DNA of 64,000 nucleotides from Burkholderia sp. D-99. Lineage in GTDB: Bacteria > Pseudomonadota > Gammaproteobacteria > Burkholderiales > Burkholderiaceae. The position numbers and the translations under genes are program-made. Where the stretch lies: the NCBI RefSeq assembly GCF_011605345.1, contig NZ_JAAOXM010000017.1:93424-157423 (forward strand), in the 5' to 3' direction. The first letter of the stretch is position 1, and every line of letters begins with the position of its first letter. The notes below the pieces were generated by a model. It did no database searches. It was not told where the DNA came from and worked only from the letters and a program-made list of their open reading frames with translations. Positions 47,523 through 57,421 of this stretch are shown in pieces.

Positions 47523-50500
47523 ATGAACTGGGCTTTTACCGCAATCGGCTTCATCGTGGGCGGGATTGCCGCATTGATCGGGGATTTCTCCGCCCTCAAC
47601 GGCGCAGTGCTCGGCGCCGCGATCGGGTTCTGTCTCGATCACACGCTGCAACAGCGCAAGCGCAAGAACAAGGGCGCAGCACCCGATACGTTCGCGATGC
47701 CGGTGCAGCCCGCACAGCCGCCGGTTCCGCTTGCCGATCGCGTCGCGCGCCTCGAAGCAACCGTCGAAACGCTGACGCGTGAAGTCGCGTCGCTGCGCGG
47801 CCAGCTGGCCGGCGCGAAGGCCGGCTCGGCCGCGACCGACGCAACGGCGCACACGCCCGCCGGCACCGCATCTGCGTCCGCAACGACATCCGCTCCCGTC
47901 CCGCCTTCGGCCGCGCTGCCGCCGCGCCCGCCCGCCCCGGCGGCGGCCGCACGCGCGGACGCACCGGCGTTCGCATCGGCACCGGCCCCCGCACCGGTTC
48001 GCACCGCCGCGCCGGTACCGACACCGGCCGCGACTCGCGCGAGCGAAACGCCTGCCGCCCCGCCCCCCGCACCGTCGGTTCCCCCCACGCCGCCCAAACC
48101 GCGCGAACCCGACATCGTCGAGCGTGCATTTCGCGCCGCGCGCGACTGGCTGCTCGGCGGCAACACGGTCGTGCGCGTCGGGATCATCGTGCTGTTCTTC
48201 GGTGTCGCGTTCCTGCTCAAGTACGCGGCCGACAACAACATGCTGCCGATCGAATTCCGCCTCGCCGGCACCGCGCTCGCCGCGGCCGCGCTGCTCGCGA
48301 TCGGCTGGCGCGTGCGTGCGCGCCGCGCGGCGTACGGGCTCGTGCTGCAGGGGGGCGGCGTCGGCATCCTGTACCTGACGATCTTCGCCGCGACCAAGCT
48401 TTATGCGCTGCTGCCCGTCGGCGCCGCGTTTCCGCTGATGGTCGCGGTATGCGCGCTGAGCGCGTTCCTCGCGGTGCGGCAGAACGCGCTGCCGCTCGCG
48501 TTCATGGGCACCGCGGGCGGCTTTCTCGCGCCGGTGCTGCTATCGACCGGGCACGGCAACCACGTCGCGCTGTTCAGCTACTACGCGCTGCTGAACGCAG
48601 GCATCTTCGCGATCGCGTGGTTCAAGGCCTGGCGTCCGCTGAACCTGCTCGGCTTCGTGTTCACGTTCACGATCGGCTCGGCGTGGGGCGTGACGGCCTA
48701 CCGCCCCGCGCTGTTCGCGAGCACCGAGCCGTTCCTCGTCCTGTTCTTCCTGATGTACGTCGGCATCGCATTGCTGTATGCGGTGAAGCGCGAGCTCGCG
48801 CTGCGGCACTACGTCGACGGCACGCTCGTGTTCGGCACGCCGATCGTCGCGACCGCGCTGCAGGCGTCGCTCGTGAAGGACATGCCGTTCGGGCTCGCAT
48901 GGAGCGCCGTTGCGTTGTCGGCGTTCTATGTCGTCGTCACCGCATGGCTCGCGCGGCGCCGCGACCGCCTCGCGCTGCTGTTCGAATCCACACTCGCGCT
49001 CGCGGTGATCTTCGCGACGCTGGCCGTGCCGCTCGCGTTCTCGGGCCCGACGACCAGCGCCGCGTGGGCGATCGAAGGCGCGGCCGTCGTCTGGCTCGGC
49101 GTGCGCGAGAAGCGCATGCTGCGGTTCGGCTTCGGGCTGCTGATGCAGGTCGCCGCGGCCGGCGCGTTCTTCACGAGCCTGCTCGGGCCGGCCGATGCCA
49201 CCGCGCTGCCCGTGCTCAACAGCCCGTACATCGCGATGCTGCTGATCGCGCTCGCCGGCCTGTTCACCGGCTGGTGGCTGCACGGGCGCGAGGAAGCGCG
49301 CGCCTGGCATGCGTGGATGCCCGAGATCGGGGCCGCGGCAGCCGCGTGGGGCCTGCTGTGGTGGGTCAGCGGCGGGCTGCACGAGATCCTCGTCTACGCG
49401 AGCCGTCACGTCGACCTGCATGCCGACCGCTTCGTCGTCGATTCGACCGCACTGTTCGCGGCCGGCACCGCGTGGCTCGCGCATGTCGCGCGCCGCCGGC
49501 TTGCGTGGCCGCTCGCCGAATGGCCCGCGCTCGCGCTGACGCCGGTGCTGGCGCTGCTCGCGCTGCGTGTGTTCGATGCGCATGAAGCGCCGCTGTCGGG
49601 GATGGGCGCGTTCGCGTGGCCGGTCGCTGCTGGCGCAGGCCTTGCGCTGCTGTGGCGCCAGTCGCGCGGCACGGCAAGCGCAGATTCCGCGAAAGGCCCG
49701 GCGCCTAGCCTCGTGCCATCCATCGGCGCAGGCATCATCGCGCCGCTGCATACGCTGATGTTCTGGACCCTGTGCGGGCTGCTGTCGCTCGAGGGCTTCT
49801 GGCGCCTGCGCGCGTTCGTGCCCGAAGGCGCATGGAGCTGGAGCGCGTGGGCCTACGGCTTCGGTGCGCTGCTCCTGCTGGTGTCGGGCCCCGGCTCGCG
49901 CCTGCGCTGGCCCGTCGCGGCGTTCCCGCGCGCGTACCAGGTGTGGGGCGCGGCACCGCTCGCCGCGCTGCTGTGGCTGTGGAGCATCGCCAGTGTGAGC
50001 AGCGACGGCAACGCGGCGCCGCTCTTCTGGCTGCCGCTGCTTAACCCGCTCGACATCGCGCAATTCCTCGTGTTCGTCGCGTTCACCGTGTGGCTGCGGT
50101 GCCTGCGCACGCTCGGCATCGCATGGCATCCGCGCGTCGTCGACTACGCCGCGATCGTCACCGTGTTCCTGTGGTTCAACGCGCTGATGCTGCGCACGCT
50201 GCATCACCGCTTCCACATGGCCTACGACATCGACACCGTGCTGTCGTCGTTCGGCATCCAGCAGGTGTTCATGGTCGGCTGGAGCCTGTTCGCGTTCGCC
50301 GGGATGTGGCTGACGCGCCGCGACGGCATCGCCCGCGTGTGCGCGCTCGCGTCGCTGCCGCTGATCGTCGTGATGTGGGTGTGGACCTTCTACGCGAACT
50401 TCACGCAGGACGGCGGAAGCTGGGCGCGCGTGCCGCTCTTCAACCCGCTCGACCTCGTGCTCGCGGTCGTCTATGCGCTCGCCGCGTCGTGGTTCCTGCG

Positions 50501-50927
50501 CGCACGCAAGCTCGGCTGGTCGTTCGGCAACTATCGCGTCGAGCTGCTGAGCGCGGCCGGCGCGACCGCGTTCCTGTGGCTGAACGCGATCCTGCTGCGC
50601 ACGCTGCATCACTGGGCCGGCGTGCCGTACGAACTCGGCGCGATGGCGGAATCGACGCTCGTGCAGGCGTCGGTGTCCGTGTACTGGACGCTCTGTGCGC
50701 TCGCGATCACGATCTGGGCCACGCGCCGCGGGCTGCGTCCGCTGTGGTTCGTCGGCGCCGCACTGCTCGCGCTCACGGTCGTCAAACTGTTCCTGTTCGA
50801 CCTGTCGCACGTGACCGGCATCGAGCGCATCGTGTCGTTCATCGGCATCGGCGTGCTGCTGCTGTTGATCGGTTATTTCTCGCCGCTGCCGCCGAAGGCC
50901 GCCGCGCAACAGGACGACCCGCAATGA
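47523..50927 (+). CDS. DUF2339 multi-pass membrane protein
   Basis: 1134 residues. A short N-terminal membrane pair and a charged KRKNKG stretch, a coiled-coil-like segment (VARLEATVETLTREVASLRG, about 75-95), a Pro/Ala-rich linker to about 200, then about 25 membrane segments to the C-terminus (start of the domain: VERAFRAARDWLLGGNTVVRVG). DUF2339 proteins are often encoded beside DUF3999 proteins, as here (ATGA overlap at 50924), and are suspected to act in envelope biology; no mechanism is known. Confidence 0.8.
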   Translation: MNWAFTAIGFIVGGIAALIGDFSALNGAVLGAAIGFCLDHTLQQRKRKNKGAAPDTFAMPVQPAQPPVPLADRVARLEATVETLTREVASLRGQLAGAKAGSAATDATAHTPAGTASASATTSAPVPPSAALPPRPPAPAAAARADAPAFASAPAPAPVRTAAPVPTPAATRASETPAAPPPAPSVPPTPPKPREPDIVERAFRAARDWLLGGNTVVRVGIIVLFFGVAFLLKYAADNNMLPIEFRLAGTALAAAALLAIGWRVRARRAAYGLVLQGGGVGILYLTIFAATKLYALLPVGAAFPLMVAVCALSAFLAVRQNALPLAFMGTAGGFLAPVLLSTGHGNHVALFSYYALLNAGIFAIAWFKAWRPLNLLGFVFTFTIGSAWGVTAYRPALFASTEPFLVLFFLMYVGIALLYAVKRELALRHYVDGTLVFGTPIVATALQASLVKDMPFGLAWSAVALSAFYVVVTAWLARRRDRLALLFESTLALAVIFATLAVPLAFSGPTTSAAWAIEGAAVVWLGVREKRMLRFGFGLLMQVAAAGAFFTSLLGPADATALPVLNSPYIAMLLIALAGLFTGWWLHGREEARAWHAWMPEIGAAAAAWGLLWWVSGGLHEILVYASRHVDLHADRFVVDSTALFAAGTAWLAHVARRRLAWPLAEWPALALTPVLALLALRVFDAHEAPLSGMGAFAWPVAAGAGLALLWRQSRGTASADSAKGPAPSLVPSIGAGIIAPLHTLMFWTLCGLLSLEGFWRLRAFVPEGAWSWSAWAYGFGALLLLVSGPGSRLRWPVAAFPRAYQVWGAAPLAALLWLWSIASVSSDGNAAPLFWLPLLNPLDIAQFLVFVAFTVWLRCLRTLGIAWHPRVVDYAAIVTVFLWFNALMLRTLHHRFHMAYDIDTVLSSFGIQQVFMVGWSLFAFAGMWLTRRDGIARVCALASLPLIVVMWVWTFYANFTQDGGSWARVPLFNPLDLVLAVVYALAASWFLRARKLGWSFGNYRVELLSAAGATAFLWLNAILLRTLHHWAGVPYELGAMAESTLVQASVSVYWTLCALAITIWATRRGLRPLWFVGAALLALTVVKLFLFDLSHVTGIERIVSFIGIGVLLLLIGYFSPLPPKAAAQQDDPQ

Positions 50928-52267
50928 AACGACTCGCCGCGCTGCTCGGACTGAGCCTGCTCGCGTCGTTCGCGACCGCCGACGGCGCGCCCGCGCAGCG
51001 CTTCTCGCTCGACCTGGACGGCGCTGCCGCGTATTACCAGCTCACCGTGCCGCAGCCCGTCTATGCGGCGAGCCGGCGCGACGATCTCGGCGACGTGCGC
51101 ATCTTCAACGGCGCGGGCGAGCCGGTGCCGTATTCGCTCGACGCGCCCGCGGCTGCCGCACCCGCCGTACCGTCGGCGCGCACGCCGGTGCATTGGTTCC
51201 CGCTGCCGCCCGCTCACGCCGACAACGGCAACGCGCCGCTCGGCGTGACGGTCGGCCCGGACGGCGCGCTGCGCGCGGGCGTCGCCGCACCGGTGCGTGC
51301 GAAGCACGGCGCGGATCTCGTCGACCTGTCGCATGCGGACGGCGACATCGACGCACTGCTCGTCCACGTGGGCGACGACAGCTACCAGGGGCGTGTCGCC
51401 GTCGAAGCCAGCGACGACCTGCGCAGCTGGCGGCCGCTCGGCAGCACGCAGTTGCTGAAGGTCGGCCACGGCGACGACATGCTGGTGCAGGAACGCATCG
51501 CGCTCGAAGGCGCAGCGCCGCGCTACCTGCGGCTCGACTGGCTCGACGGCGCGCCCGCGATCGCGTCGATCGACGTCGAGACGCACCCGCGCGACACGCG
51601 CGGGACCGACACCGCGTCCGTGCCGCGCCAATGGCGCGACGCCGTGCGCGTGCGGGCCGGTGGCACGCCCGGCGAGTATCTGTTCGACACCGACGGCGCG
51701 TATCCCGTCGACCGCGTGCGCATCGACCTGCCGCAACCGAATACCGTCGCGCGCGCGACGCTGCAGAGCCGCGCCGACGCGCAGGCGCCGTGGCGCGACG
51801 TCGCGGGCGCCGTGCTGTTCCGGCTGCAGGGGAAGGCCGGCGAGCAGCGCAACCTGCCGCTCGAGTTCGCGGCGAATACGGATCGCGCGTGGCGCATCGT
51901 CGTCGACATGCGCAACGGCGGATTCGGCGGCGGCCAGCCGGCCGTCGCGATCGGCTGGCATCCGGCCGCGCTGACTTTCGTTGCACGCGGCACGCCGCCG
52001 TTTACGCTCGGCGTCGGCGACGCGTCGCTCGTGTCGTCGGCCGTCGGCCGCGACGCACTGCTGGTCGGCATGGCGCCCGAAGTGCGGCCCGCGCGCGTCG
52101 GCGCGGCATTGCCGGTATCGGCGGTCGTGCCGGTGCCGGCCGCCGATACGGACGCACCGCGCCGCTACGTGCTGTGGGGCGCGCTGGTCGTCGCGGTCGG
52201 GGTGCTCGGCACGATCGCATGGCGCCTCGCGAAAGGCGGCGGCGAGTCGAGCAGTCGCGACGAGTGA
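50924..52267 (+). CDS. DUF3999 periplasmic protein with C-terminal anchor
   Basis: 447 residues. Signal peptide (about 1-23), beta-sandwich-like periplasmic region, a discoidin-like segment near LVHVGDDSYQGRVAVEASDD, and one C-terminal membrane helix (RYVLWGALVVAVGVLGTIAWRLAK). DUF3999 proteins accompany DUF2339 proteins and probably form a complex with them. ATG 50924 overlaps the preceding stop. Function unknown. Confidence 0.8.
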   Translation: MKRLAALLGLSLLASFATADGAPAQRFSLDLDGAAAYYQLTVPQPVYAASRRDDLGDVRIFNGAGEPVPYSLDAPAAAAPAVPSARTPVHWFPLPPAHADNGNAPLGVTVGPDGALRAGVAAPVRAKHGADLVDLSHADGDIDALLVHVGDDSYQGRVAVEASDDLRSWRPLGSTQLLKVGHGDDMLVQERIALEGAAPRYLRLDWLDGAPAIASIDVETHPRDTRGTDTASVPRQWRDAVRVRAGGTPGEYLFDTDGAYPVDRVRIDLPQPNTVARATLQSRADAQAPWRDVAGAVLFRLQGKAGEQRNLPLEFAANTDRAWRIVVDMRNGGFGGGQPAVAIGWHPAALTFVARGTPPFTLGVGDASLVSSAVGRDALLVGMAPEVRPARVGAALPVSAVVPVPAADTDAPRRYVLWGALVVAVGVLGTIAWRLAKGGGESSSRDE

Positions 52268-52283
52268 TGCGGCACGGTCATGC

Positions 52284-52375
52284 TGGTTGCTGGTTGCTGG
52301 TTGCTGGTTGCTGGTTGCCGGTCTGCGGTCTGCGGTCTGCGGTCTGCGGTCTGCGGTCTGCGGTCTGCGGTCTGC
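52284..52375. repeat. Two adjacent heptamer arrays, 5 x TGGTTGC and 8 x GGTCTGC
   Basis: Five exact TGGTTGC units (52284-52318), one base, then eight exact GGTCTGC units (52320-52375). They begin 16 bp after the DUF3999 stop and end about 100 bp before the lytic transglycosylase ATG. Confidence 0.92.
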
Positions 52376-52479
52376 GGTCGCCCATCTTTACGCGCCGTTT
52401 ATCGGGCGTGCCGGTTTCTTTCGACGGTCGCAACGCATAACTGCGTACAGTCGTCGCATCGGAACCACGATGCGACGAC

Positions 52480-53127
52480 ATGCAGGAAACCTATTCATCG
52501 CATGACCTACCGGCGCCGCACGCGCGCCCGGCGCTCCCGCTGAAGCGGCTTCTGCTGCGCCTCCCGATCGCGCTATCGCTGGCGCTTGCGCTACCCGCGC
52601 ATGCCGACGACACGCCAGCGGCGCCGGTCACCGCCGCCAGCACGCCCGACGTATCGCTTCCCCCCACCGTCGACACGATCGTCACGACCCTGCGCAACCG
52701 CTTTCACGTCGCATACGCCGAAGCGCGCACGATCGCGCGCGCCGTGCAGACCGAATCGGATCGCTACGGGCTGGCACCGGCGCTGCTGCTCGCGATCATC
52801 GCGGTCGAGTCGGGCTTCGATCGCCACGCGGTCAGTGTGGCCGGCGCGCGCGGGTTGATGCAGGTGCTGCCCACTGCCCATCGTGATCTCGTCGCGCATG
52901 TGAAGGACCTGTCCGATCCGGCCACCAACGTGCGGATCGGCGCGGCCATCTTCCGCGGCTATCTCGACGATGCGGACGGCGACGTCGAAACCGCGCTCGT
53001 GCGCTACAACGGCGGCACGAAACGCTATGCGCAGCGCGTCGCGCTGCGCGTGCAGCAGTTCGACGCGCAATTGCGCCCGGCGAACGGCACGGCGAACGAC
53101 GCACTGCGCACGGCCGCCAACCCCTGA
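52480..53127 (+). CDS. Secreted lytic transglycosylase, SLT domain (second copy)
   Basis: 215 residues. The signal peptide is set back: 20 polar residues precede the hydrophobic core (LKRLLLRLPIALSLALALPAHA, about 21-42). The SLT domain follows, with catalytic E110 (IIAVESGFDRHAV) and GARGLMQVLP. Same layout as the copy at 3801-4469. It would cleave peptidoglycan glycan strands. The long N-terminal extension suggests the true start may be further downstream, but no ATG fits, so ATG 52480 was kept. Confidence 0.77.
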   Translation: MQETYSSHDLPAPHARPALPLKRLLLRLPIALSLALALPAHADDTPAAPVTAASTPDVSLPPTVDTIVTTLRNRFHVAYAEARTIARAVQTESDRYGLAPALLLAIIAVESGFDRHAVSVAGARGLMQVLPTAHRDLVAHVKDLSDPATNVRIGAAIFRGYLDDADGDVETALVRYNGGTKRYAQRVALRVQQFDAQLRPANGTANDALRTAANP

Positions 53128-53137
53128 CCGCGCTACG

Positions 53138-53845
53138 CTACACGGCGCCGGCGAGCCGATAGCCGACACCCGTCTCCGTCACGATGTGCTCGGGCCGCCG
53201 CGGATCGCACTCCAGCTTGCGCCGCAGGTGGCCGACATACACGCGCAGGTAGTGCGCATCCTTGCCGTGCGCCGCGCCCCACACCTCATTCAGCAGGCGG
53301 TCGTGCGTGAGCAGCCGGCCCGCGTGATGCGCGAGCACGGCCAGCAACCGGTATTCGATCGGACTCAGATGCACGCGCACCCCACCGCGCAGCACCTGGC
53401 GATCGCCGAGATCGACGGTCACGTCGCCGAAGCGCACGCGCACTGCGTCGAGGCGCCCGCCGCCGGCCTGCCGCCGCAGGTGCGCGCGAATCCGCGCAAT
53501 CAGCTCGGCCGCGCCGAACGGCTTGGTCAGGTAGTCGTCCGCGCCCGCGTCGAGCGCGGCCACCTTGTCGCTTTCCGCACTCAACGCCGACAGCACGATC
53601 AGCGGCGCGGCCGAGCACGCACGTAGCGCACGGATCAGGTCGGTGCCGCCGATATCCCGCAGGTTCGTGTCCGCGACGATCAGGTCGGGACGGCGCGCAC
53701 CGACAGCCGCCACGCCCGCCGCGCCGGTCGCGCCGGTCGCGGCCTCGCACACGTGCATGTGTTCAGCCTTCAGCGCGACACGGACGAAATGCCGGATGAA
53801 CCTGTCTTCGTCGACGATCACGATGACGACGGTCGGTTCGCTCAT
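53138..53845 (-). CDS. kdpE: KdpE-like response regulator, orphan
   Basis: 235 residues. Receiver domain with acidic pocket D12-E13-D14 and phosphoacceptor D59, but the loop after it is DTNLRDIGG rather than the usual DLGLPDMDG; the switch lysine is in LTKPFGA. The C-terminal winged helix (LSPIEYRLLAVLAHHAGRLLTHDRLLNEVW, HYLRVYVGHLRRKL) is typical KdpE. Its ATG overlaps a short frame that may be the tail of a lost kdpD. The kinase gene is absent. Confidence 0.75.
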   Translation of the reverse strand: MSEPTVVIVIVDEDRFIRHFVRVALKAEHMHVCEAATGATGAAGVAAVGARRPDLIVADTNLRDIGGTDLIRALRACSAAPLIVLSALSAESDKVAALDAGADDYLTKPFGAAELIARIRAHLRRQAGGGRLDAVRVRFGDVTVDLGDRQVLRGGVRVHLSPIEYRLLAVLAHHAGRLLTHDRLLNEVWGAAHGKDAHYLRVYVGHLRRKLECDPRRPEHIVTETGVGYRLAGAV

Positions 53846-53909
53846 GTGGCCGCGCCTTCGTCCGGTGCGTCATGCGCGCCTGCGCGCGCGGCGGGATGCG
53901 CGTCCATGC
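53846..53909 (-). other. Junction where kdpC and kdpD are missing
   Basis: 64 bp between the kdpB stop and kdpE start. In the minus direction an ATG opens a 21-codon frame ending in an ATGA overlap with kdpE, which has the Ala/Asp/Pro composition of a histidine kinase tail. I infer it is the last part of kdpD left after a deletion from kdpC to kdpD. Confidence 0.4.
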
Positions 53910-56063
53910 TCAGGCCCATCCGCATGCCACCAGCACCATGTCGATCAGCTTGATGAACGGGAACGGCAGCAGCACGCCGCCGAGGCCGTACAGCAGCAGG
54001 TTGCGGCGCAAGAGCGGCGCCGCGCCGAGCGGACGATAGCGCACGCCCTTCAGCGCGAGCGGGATCAACGCGACGATGATCAGTGCATTGAAGATCACCG
54101 CCGACAGGATCGCCGACGCCGGCGACGCGAGGTGCATCACGTCGAGCACGCGCAATTGCGGATACGTCGTCGCGAATGCCGCCGGAATGATCGCGAAGTA
54201 CTTCGCGACGTCGTTCGCGATCGAGAACGTCGTCAGCGAGCCGCGCGTCATCAGCATCTGCTTGCCGATCTCGACGATCTCGATCAGCTTCGTCGGGTTC
54301 GAATCGAGGTCGACCATGTTGCCGGCTTCCTTCGCCGCCTGCGTGCCGGTGTTCATCGCGACCGCGACGTCGGCCTGCGCGAGTGCCGGCGCGTCGTTGG
54401 TACCGTCGCCCGTCATCGCGACGAGCCGGCCGGCCGCCTGGTGCTCGCGGATCGTCGCGAGCTTGGTTTCCGGCGTCGCTTCCGCGAGGAAATCGTCGAC
54501 ACCCGCTTCCGCCGCGATCGCCGCGGCCGTCAGCCGGTTGTCGCCCGTCACCATCACGGTCTTGATGCCCATCTTGCGCAGCTCCGCGAAGCGCTCCTTG
54601 ATGCCGCCCTTCACGATGTCCTTCAGCTCGATCACGCCGAGCACGCGGGCGACACCGTCGACACGCTCCGCAACCGCGAGCGGCGTGCTGCCGCGACGCG
54701 CGATGTCGGTCACAACTGCTTCGACTTCGCGCGTGACGCGGCCACCGTGGGACTCGACGGAATGCGTGATCGCATCCGCCGCACCCTTGCGGATTTCGCG
54801 GGCGGGCGCCCCGGTGGAAGTCCCGTTAGGGGACAGGTCGACGCCGCTCATCCGCGTCTGCGCGCTGAACGACAGGAACACCGGATGCAGTGCCTGCAGG
54901 TCACGCTCGCGCAGGTTGAAGCGTTGTTTCGCGAGCACGACAATGCTGCGGCCTTCCGGCGTTTCGTCGGCAAGCGACGACAGCTGCGCGGCATCGGCCA
55001 GCGCTTCCTCGGTCACGAACGGCGCGGGCACGAACGCCGACGCCTGGCGGTTGCCGAGCGTGATCGTGCCGGTCTTGTCGAGCAGCAGCACGTCGACGTC
55101 GCCGGCCGCTTCCACTGCCCGGCCTGACGTCGCGATCACGTTCGCCTGCATCATCCGGCTCATCCCGGCCACGCCGATCGCGGACAGCAAGCCGCCGATC
55201 GTCGTCGGGATCAGGCACACGAGCAGCGCGACGAGCGCGGTGATCGTCACGACGTGGCCGGCCTTCATCGCGTCGACCGCGAAGGTCGAGAACGGCAGCA
55301 ATGTGGCGGTGGCGAGCAGCATCACGATCGTCAAGGCGACCAGCAGGATCGTCAGTGCGATTTCGTTCGGCGTCTTCTTGCGCTTCGCCCCCTCGACCAT
55401 GGCGATCATCCGGTCGAGGAACGCCTCGCCCGGATTGACGGCGACCCGCACGACGATCCAGTCGGACAGCACGCGCGTGCCGCCCGTCACCGACGAGAAA
55501 TCGCCGCCCGATTCGCGGATCACCGGCGCGGATTCACCGGTGATCGCCGATTCGTCGACCGACGCGACGCCTTCGATCACGTCGCCGTCGGCGGGGATCA
55601 CGTCGCCGGTTTCGATGAGCACGATATCGCCTTTGCGCAGGTCGGTCGATGCCATCACCTCGACGGCGGCCTTCGCATGCGGCGCCGCGAGCTTTTTCGC
55701 GACCACGTTGTGTTTCGCACTGCGAAGCGATGCGGCCTGCGCCTTCGAGCGCCCTTCGGCGAGCGCCTCGGCGAAGTTCGCGAACAGCACGGTGAACCAC
55801 AGCCACAGCGCGATCGCGACGATGAAGCCGGCGGGCGCCTCGGCCTGGCCGAACAGCGCGGCGATCCACAGGATCGTCGTCAGGATGCTGCCGACGTACA
55901 CGCAGAACATCACCGGGTTGCGGAACTGCGTGCGCGGCGTGAGTTTCCGGAACGAATCGGCGATCGCCGGGCGCACGAGCGCGGGATCGAACATCGAGCG
56001 CGCGGCGGTGCGCGCGCGGCCAGGCTGCGCGGGGCGCGGGTCTGTCACGGGTGCGAGAGACAT
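53910..56063 (-). CDS. kdpB: Potassium-transporting P-type ATPase subunit B, without its partners
   Basis: 717 residues, full length for KdpB. Phosphorylation site DKTGT with D329, actuator motif TGESAPV, nucleotide domain GDGTNDAPALAQADV, and seven membrane segments. ATG 56063 is preceded by AAGGA. KdpB works only as part of KdpFABC, in which KdpA forms the channel; neither kdpF/kdpA (which should precede it) nor kdpC/kdpD (which should follow) is present. Everything upstream is non-coding up to the GNAT gene. Confidence 0.9.
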   Translation of the reverse strand: MSLAPVTDPRPAQPGRARTAARSMFDPALVRPAIADSFRKLTPRTQFRNPVMFCVYVGSILTTILWIAALFGQAEAPAGFIVAIALWLWFTVLFANFAEALAEGRSKAQAASLRSAKHNVVAKKLAAPHAKAAVEVMASTDLRKGDIVLIETGDVIPADGDVIEGVASVDESAITGESAPVIRESGGDFSSVTGGTRVLSDWIVVRVAVNPGEAFLDRMIAMVEGAKRKKTPNEIALTILLVALTIVMLLATATLLPFSTFAVDAMKAGHVVTITALVALLVCLIPTTIGGLLSAIGVAGMSRMMQANVIATSGRAVEAAGDVDVLLLDKTGTITLGNRQASAFVPAPFVTEEALADAAQLSSLADETPEGRSIVVLAKQRFNLRERDLQALHPVFLSFSAQTRMSGVDLSPNGTSTGAPAREIRKGAADAITHSVESHGGRVTREVEAVVTDIARRGSTPLAVAERVDGVARVLGVIELKDIVKGGIKERFAELRKMGIKTVMVTGDNRLTAAAIAAEAGVDDFLAEATPETKLATIREHQAAGRLVAMTGDGTNDAPALAQADVAVAMNTGTQAAKEAGNMVDLDSNPTKLIEIVEIGKQMLMTRGSLTTFSIANDVAKYFAIIPAAFATTYPQLRVLDVMHLASPASAILSAVIFNALIIVALIPLALKGVRYRPLGAAPLLRRNLLLYGLGGVLLPFPFIKLIDMVLVACGWA

Positions 56064-56353
56064 GGCGGTTTTCCTTTTGCCGGCACGCCTTGCGCAGCGG
56101 CATCCGGCATCGCATCGGGCGATGCCGGATGCCTTCGCGCGAGTTCGCGTGCGGCTTTCCGTTTCCACGCAACCATCTTATGAAGGTTCGCGTGAAGATC
56201 GCGGCAAAGGATCGCGTCGGGGCATAAAAAGCGCGTAAACGTCCGTTTCGCCGCGGCGCGGCGGGGGTGTCTCAAGGGCCGTACACGAGCGGGAGCGCCA
56301 CACTCCGCTCATTCGACGTTTACGCGGCAAAACGGGAAAAATGAGGGCGGCGT

Positions 56354-57142
56354 TCAGCTCAACGCGTAGCGCCCGTGCTGGCGCGGGCGCCACGGCGACG
56401 AACGGCAGCTCGCGGCGCCGGCCGCGCGTCGCGCCGCCCAGCCGGCGCCCCGGCGCACTTGCCGGTCGCGGCGGGCCACCGCGGCCACGCGCGACGGCAA
56501 CGCATACGCGGCTCGCCGCACGGCCGCCACGCGCGCAACCATTCGCGACGCCGGCGACACGCGGCGCGCGACATGCAGGACGGGCCGCTTGCAAAGGATC
56601 GCGCTGTCGTAGCGCTTGCCGTCGAAGCGCATCACGTCGACGACTTCAAAACCCTGCGCGCCGTAGAACGCGAGCAGATGCGAAGCGGGATGCGGCGTAT
56701 CGAGCGCGAGCAGCGTATAACCGCGCAGCGCGGCCCACTGCTCGGCGAACGACAGCAGCAGCGCGCCGATCCCGCGGCTCTGGCAATCAGGATCCACCGC
56801 TACCTGCCGCACGCTTGCGACGCCTTCGCGCCGGTACAGCGAGCACGCCGACGACGGATCGGTTGCATACAGTGTGGCCGTGCCGATCACGCGTCCGCCG
56901 CACACGGCGACGTAGCACTCGCCCGCTTCCGCGCGGCGGCGTGTGACGTCTTCGTCCTGGTCGACACACGTGCAGTTGAGTCCCATCGCACCGAGCCGCG
57001 CGAACGCGCGATGCAGCATCGGCGTGAGTTGCGCATAGCTGTCGAAGGCCGGATCGAAACGCCGCACGATCACCCGATCGGCGCACACGGAAGGCGGCGC
57101 GGCAGGTGTGTGTTCGGCGATCGCGTTCCAGGGTATCGACAT
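56354..57142 (-). CDS. GNAT-family N-acetyltransferase with an Arg/Ala-rich tail
   Basis: 262 residues. Acetyl-CoA-binding motif A region in VRQVAVDPDCQSRGIGALLL, followed by the conserved FYGAQGFEVV. The usual GNAT core ends near residue 190; about 70 further residues (AARRVSPASRMVARVAAVRR onwards) are Arg/Ala-rich and look unlike a domain. They may be a natural extension or a read-through after a lost stop. ATG 57142 was chosen as the start; the long upstream frame is non-coding in appearance. Substrate unknown. Confidence 0.7.
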   Translation of the reverse strand: MSIPWNAIAEHTPAAPPSVCADRVIVRRFDPAFDSYAQLTPMLHRAFARLGAMGLNCTCVDQDEDVTRRRAEAGECYVAVCGGRVIGTATLYATDPSSACSLYRREGVASVRQVAVDPDCQSRGIGALLLSFAEQWAALRGYTLLALDTPHPASHLLAFYGAQGFEVVDVMRFDGKRYDSAILCKRPVLHVARRVSPASRMVARVAAVRRAAYALPSRVAAVARRDRQVRRGAGWAARRAAGAASCRSSPWRPRQHGRYALS

Positions 57143-57421
57143 TGCCTTGCTCCGTGGTTGGGATGCCCGAAGTCTATGAGCGCGCCGGCGGCCCTCGCAA
57201 GAAAAAATGTCGTAAAAGTTTGGGGAAATGCGGGCGAGAGAGACGGTCGCGACGGTATGTGCCGCGGCGTCGCGTGCGTCGTTGCGAACGCATGGGGGAA
57301 CGCCGATCGTTGTGCGCGCAAGCAACGCATCCCGCGACGGCATCAATCGCCGGCGCGCGCCGTTGACACATGCTGCCGCGCCATCCACACTCGCCGGATC
57401 CTCTTCGCTCCGGGCGCGCTC

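Noticed and set aside
48540..50924. 794-codon minus-strand frame over the DUF2339 gene
   Set aside because: Antisense shadow, Arg/His-rich product without domain character.
52284..52375. CRISPR array
   Set aside because: The units are contiguous heptamers with no spacers, so it is a simple tandem repeat. The same applies at 35324 and 60165.
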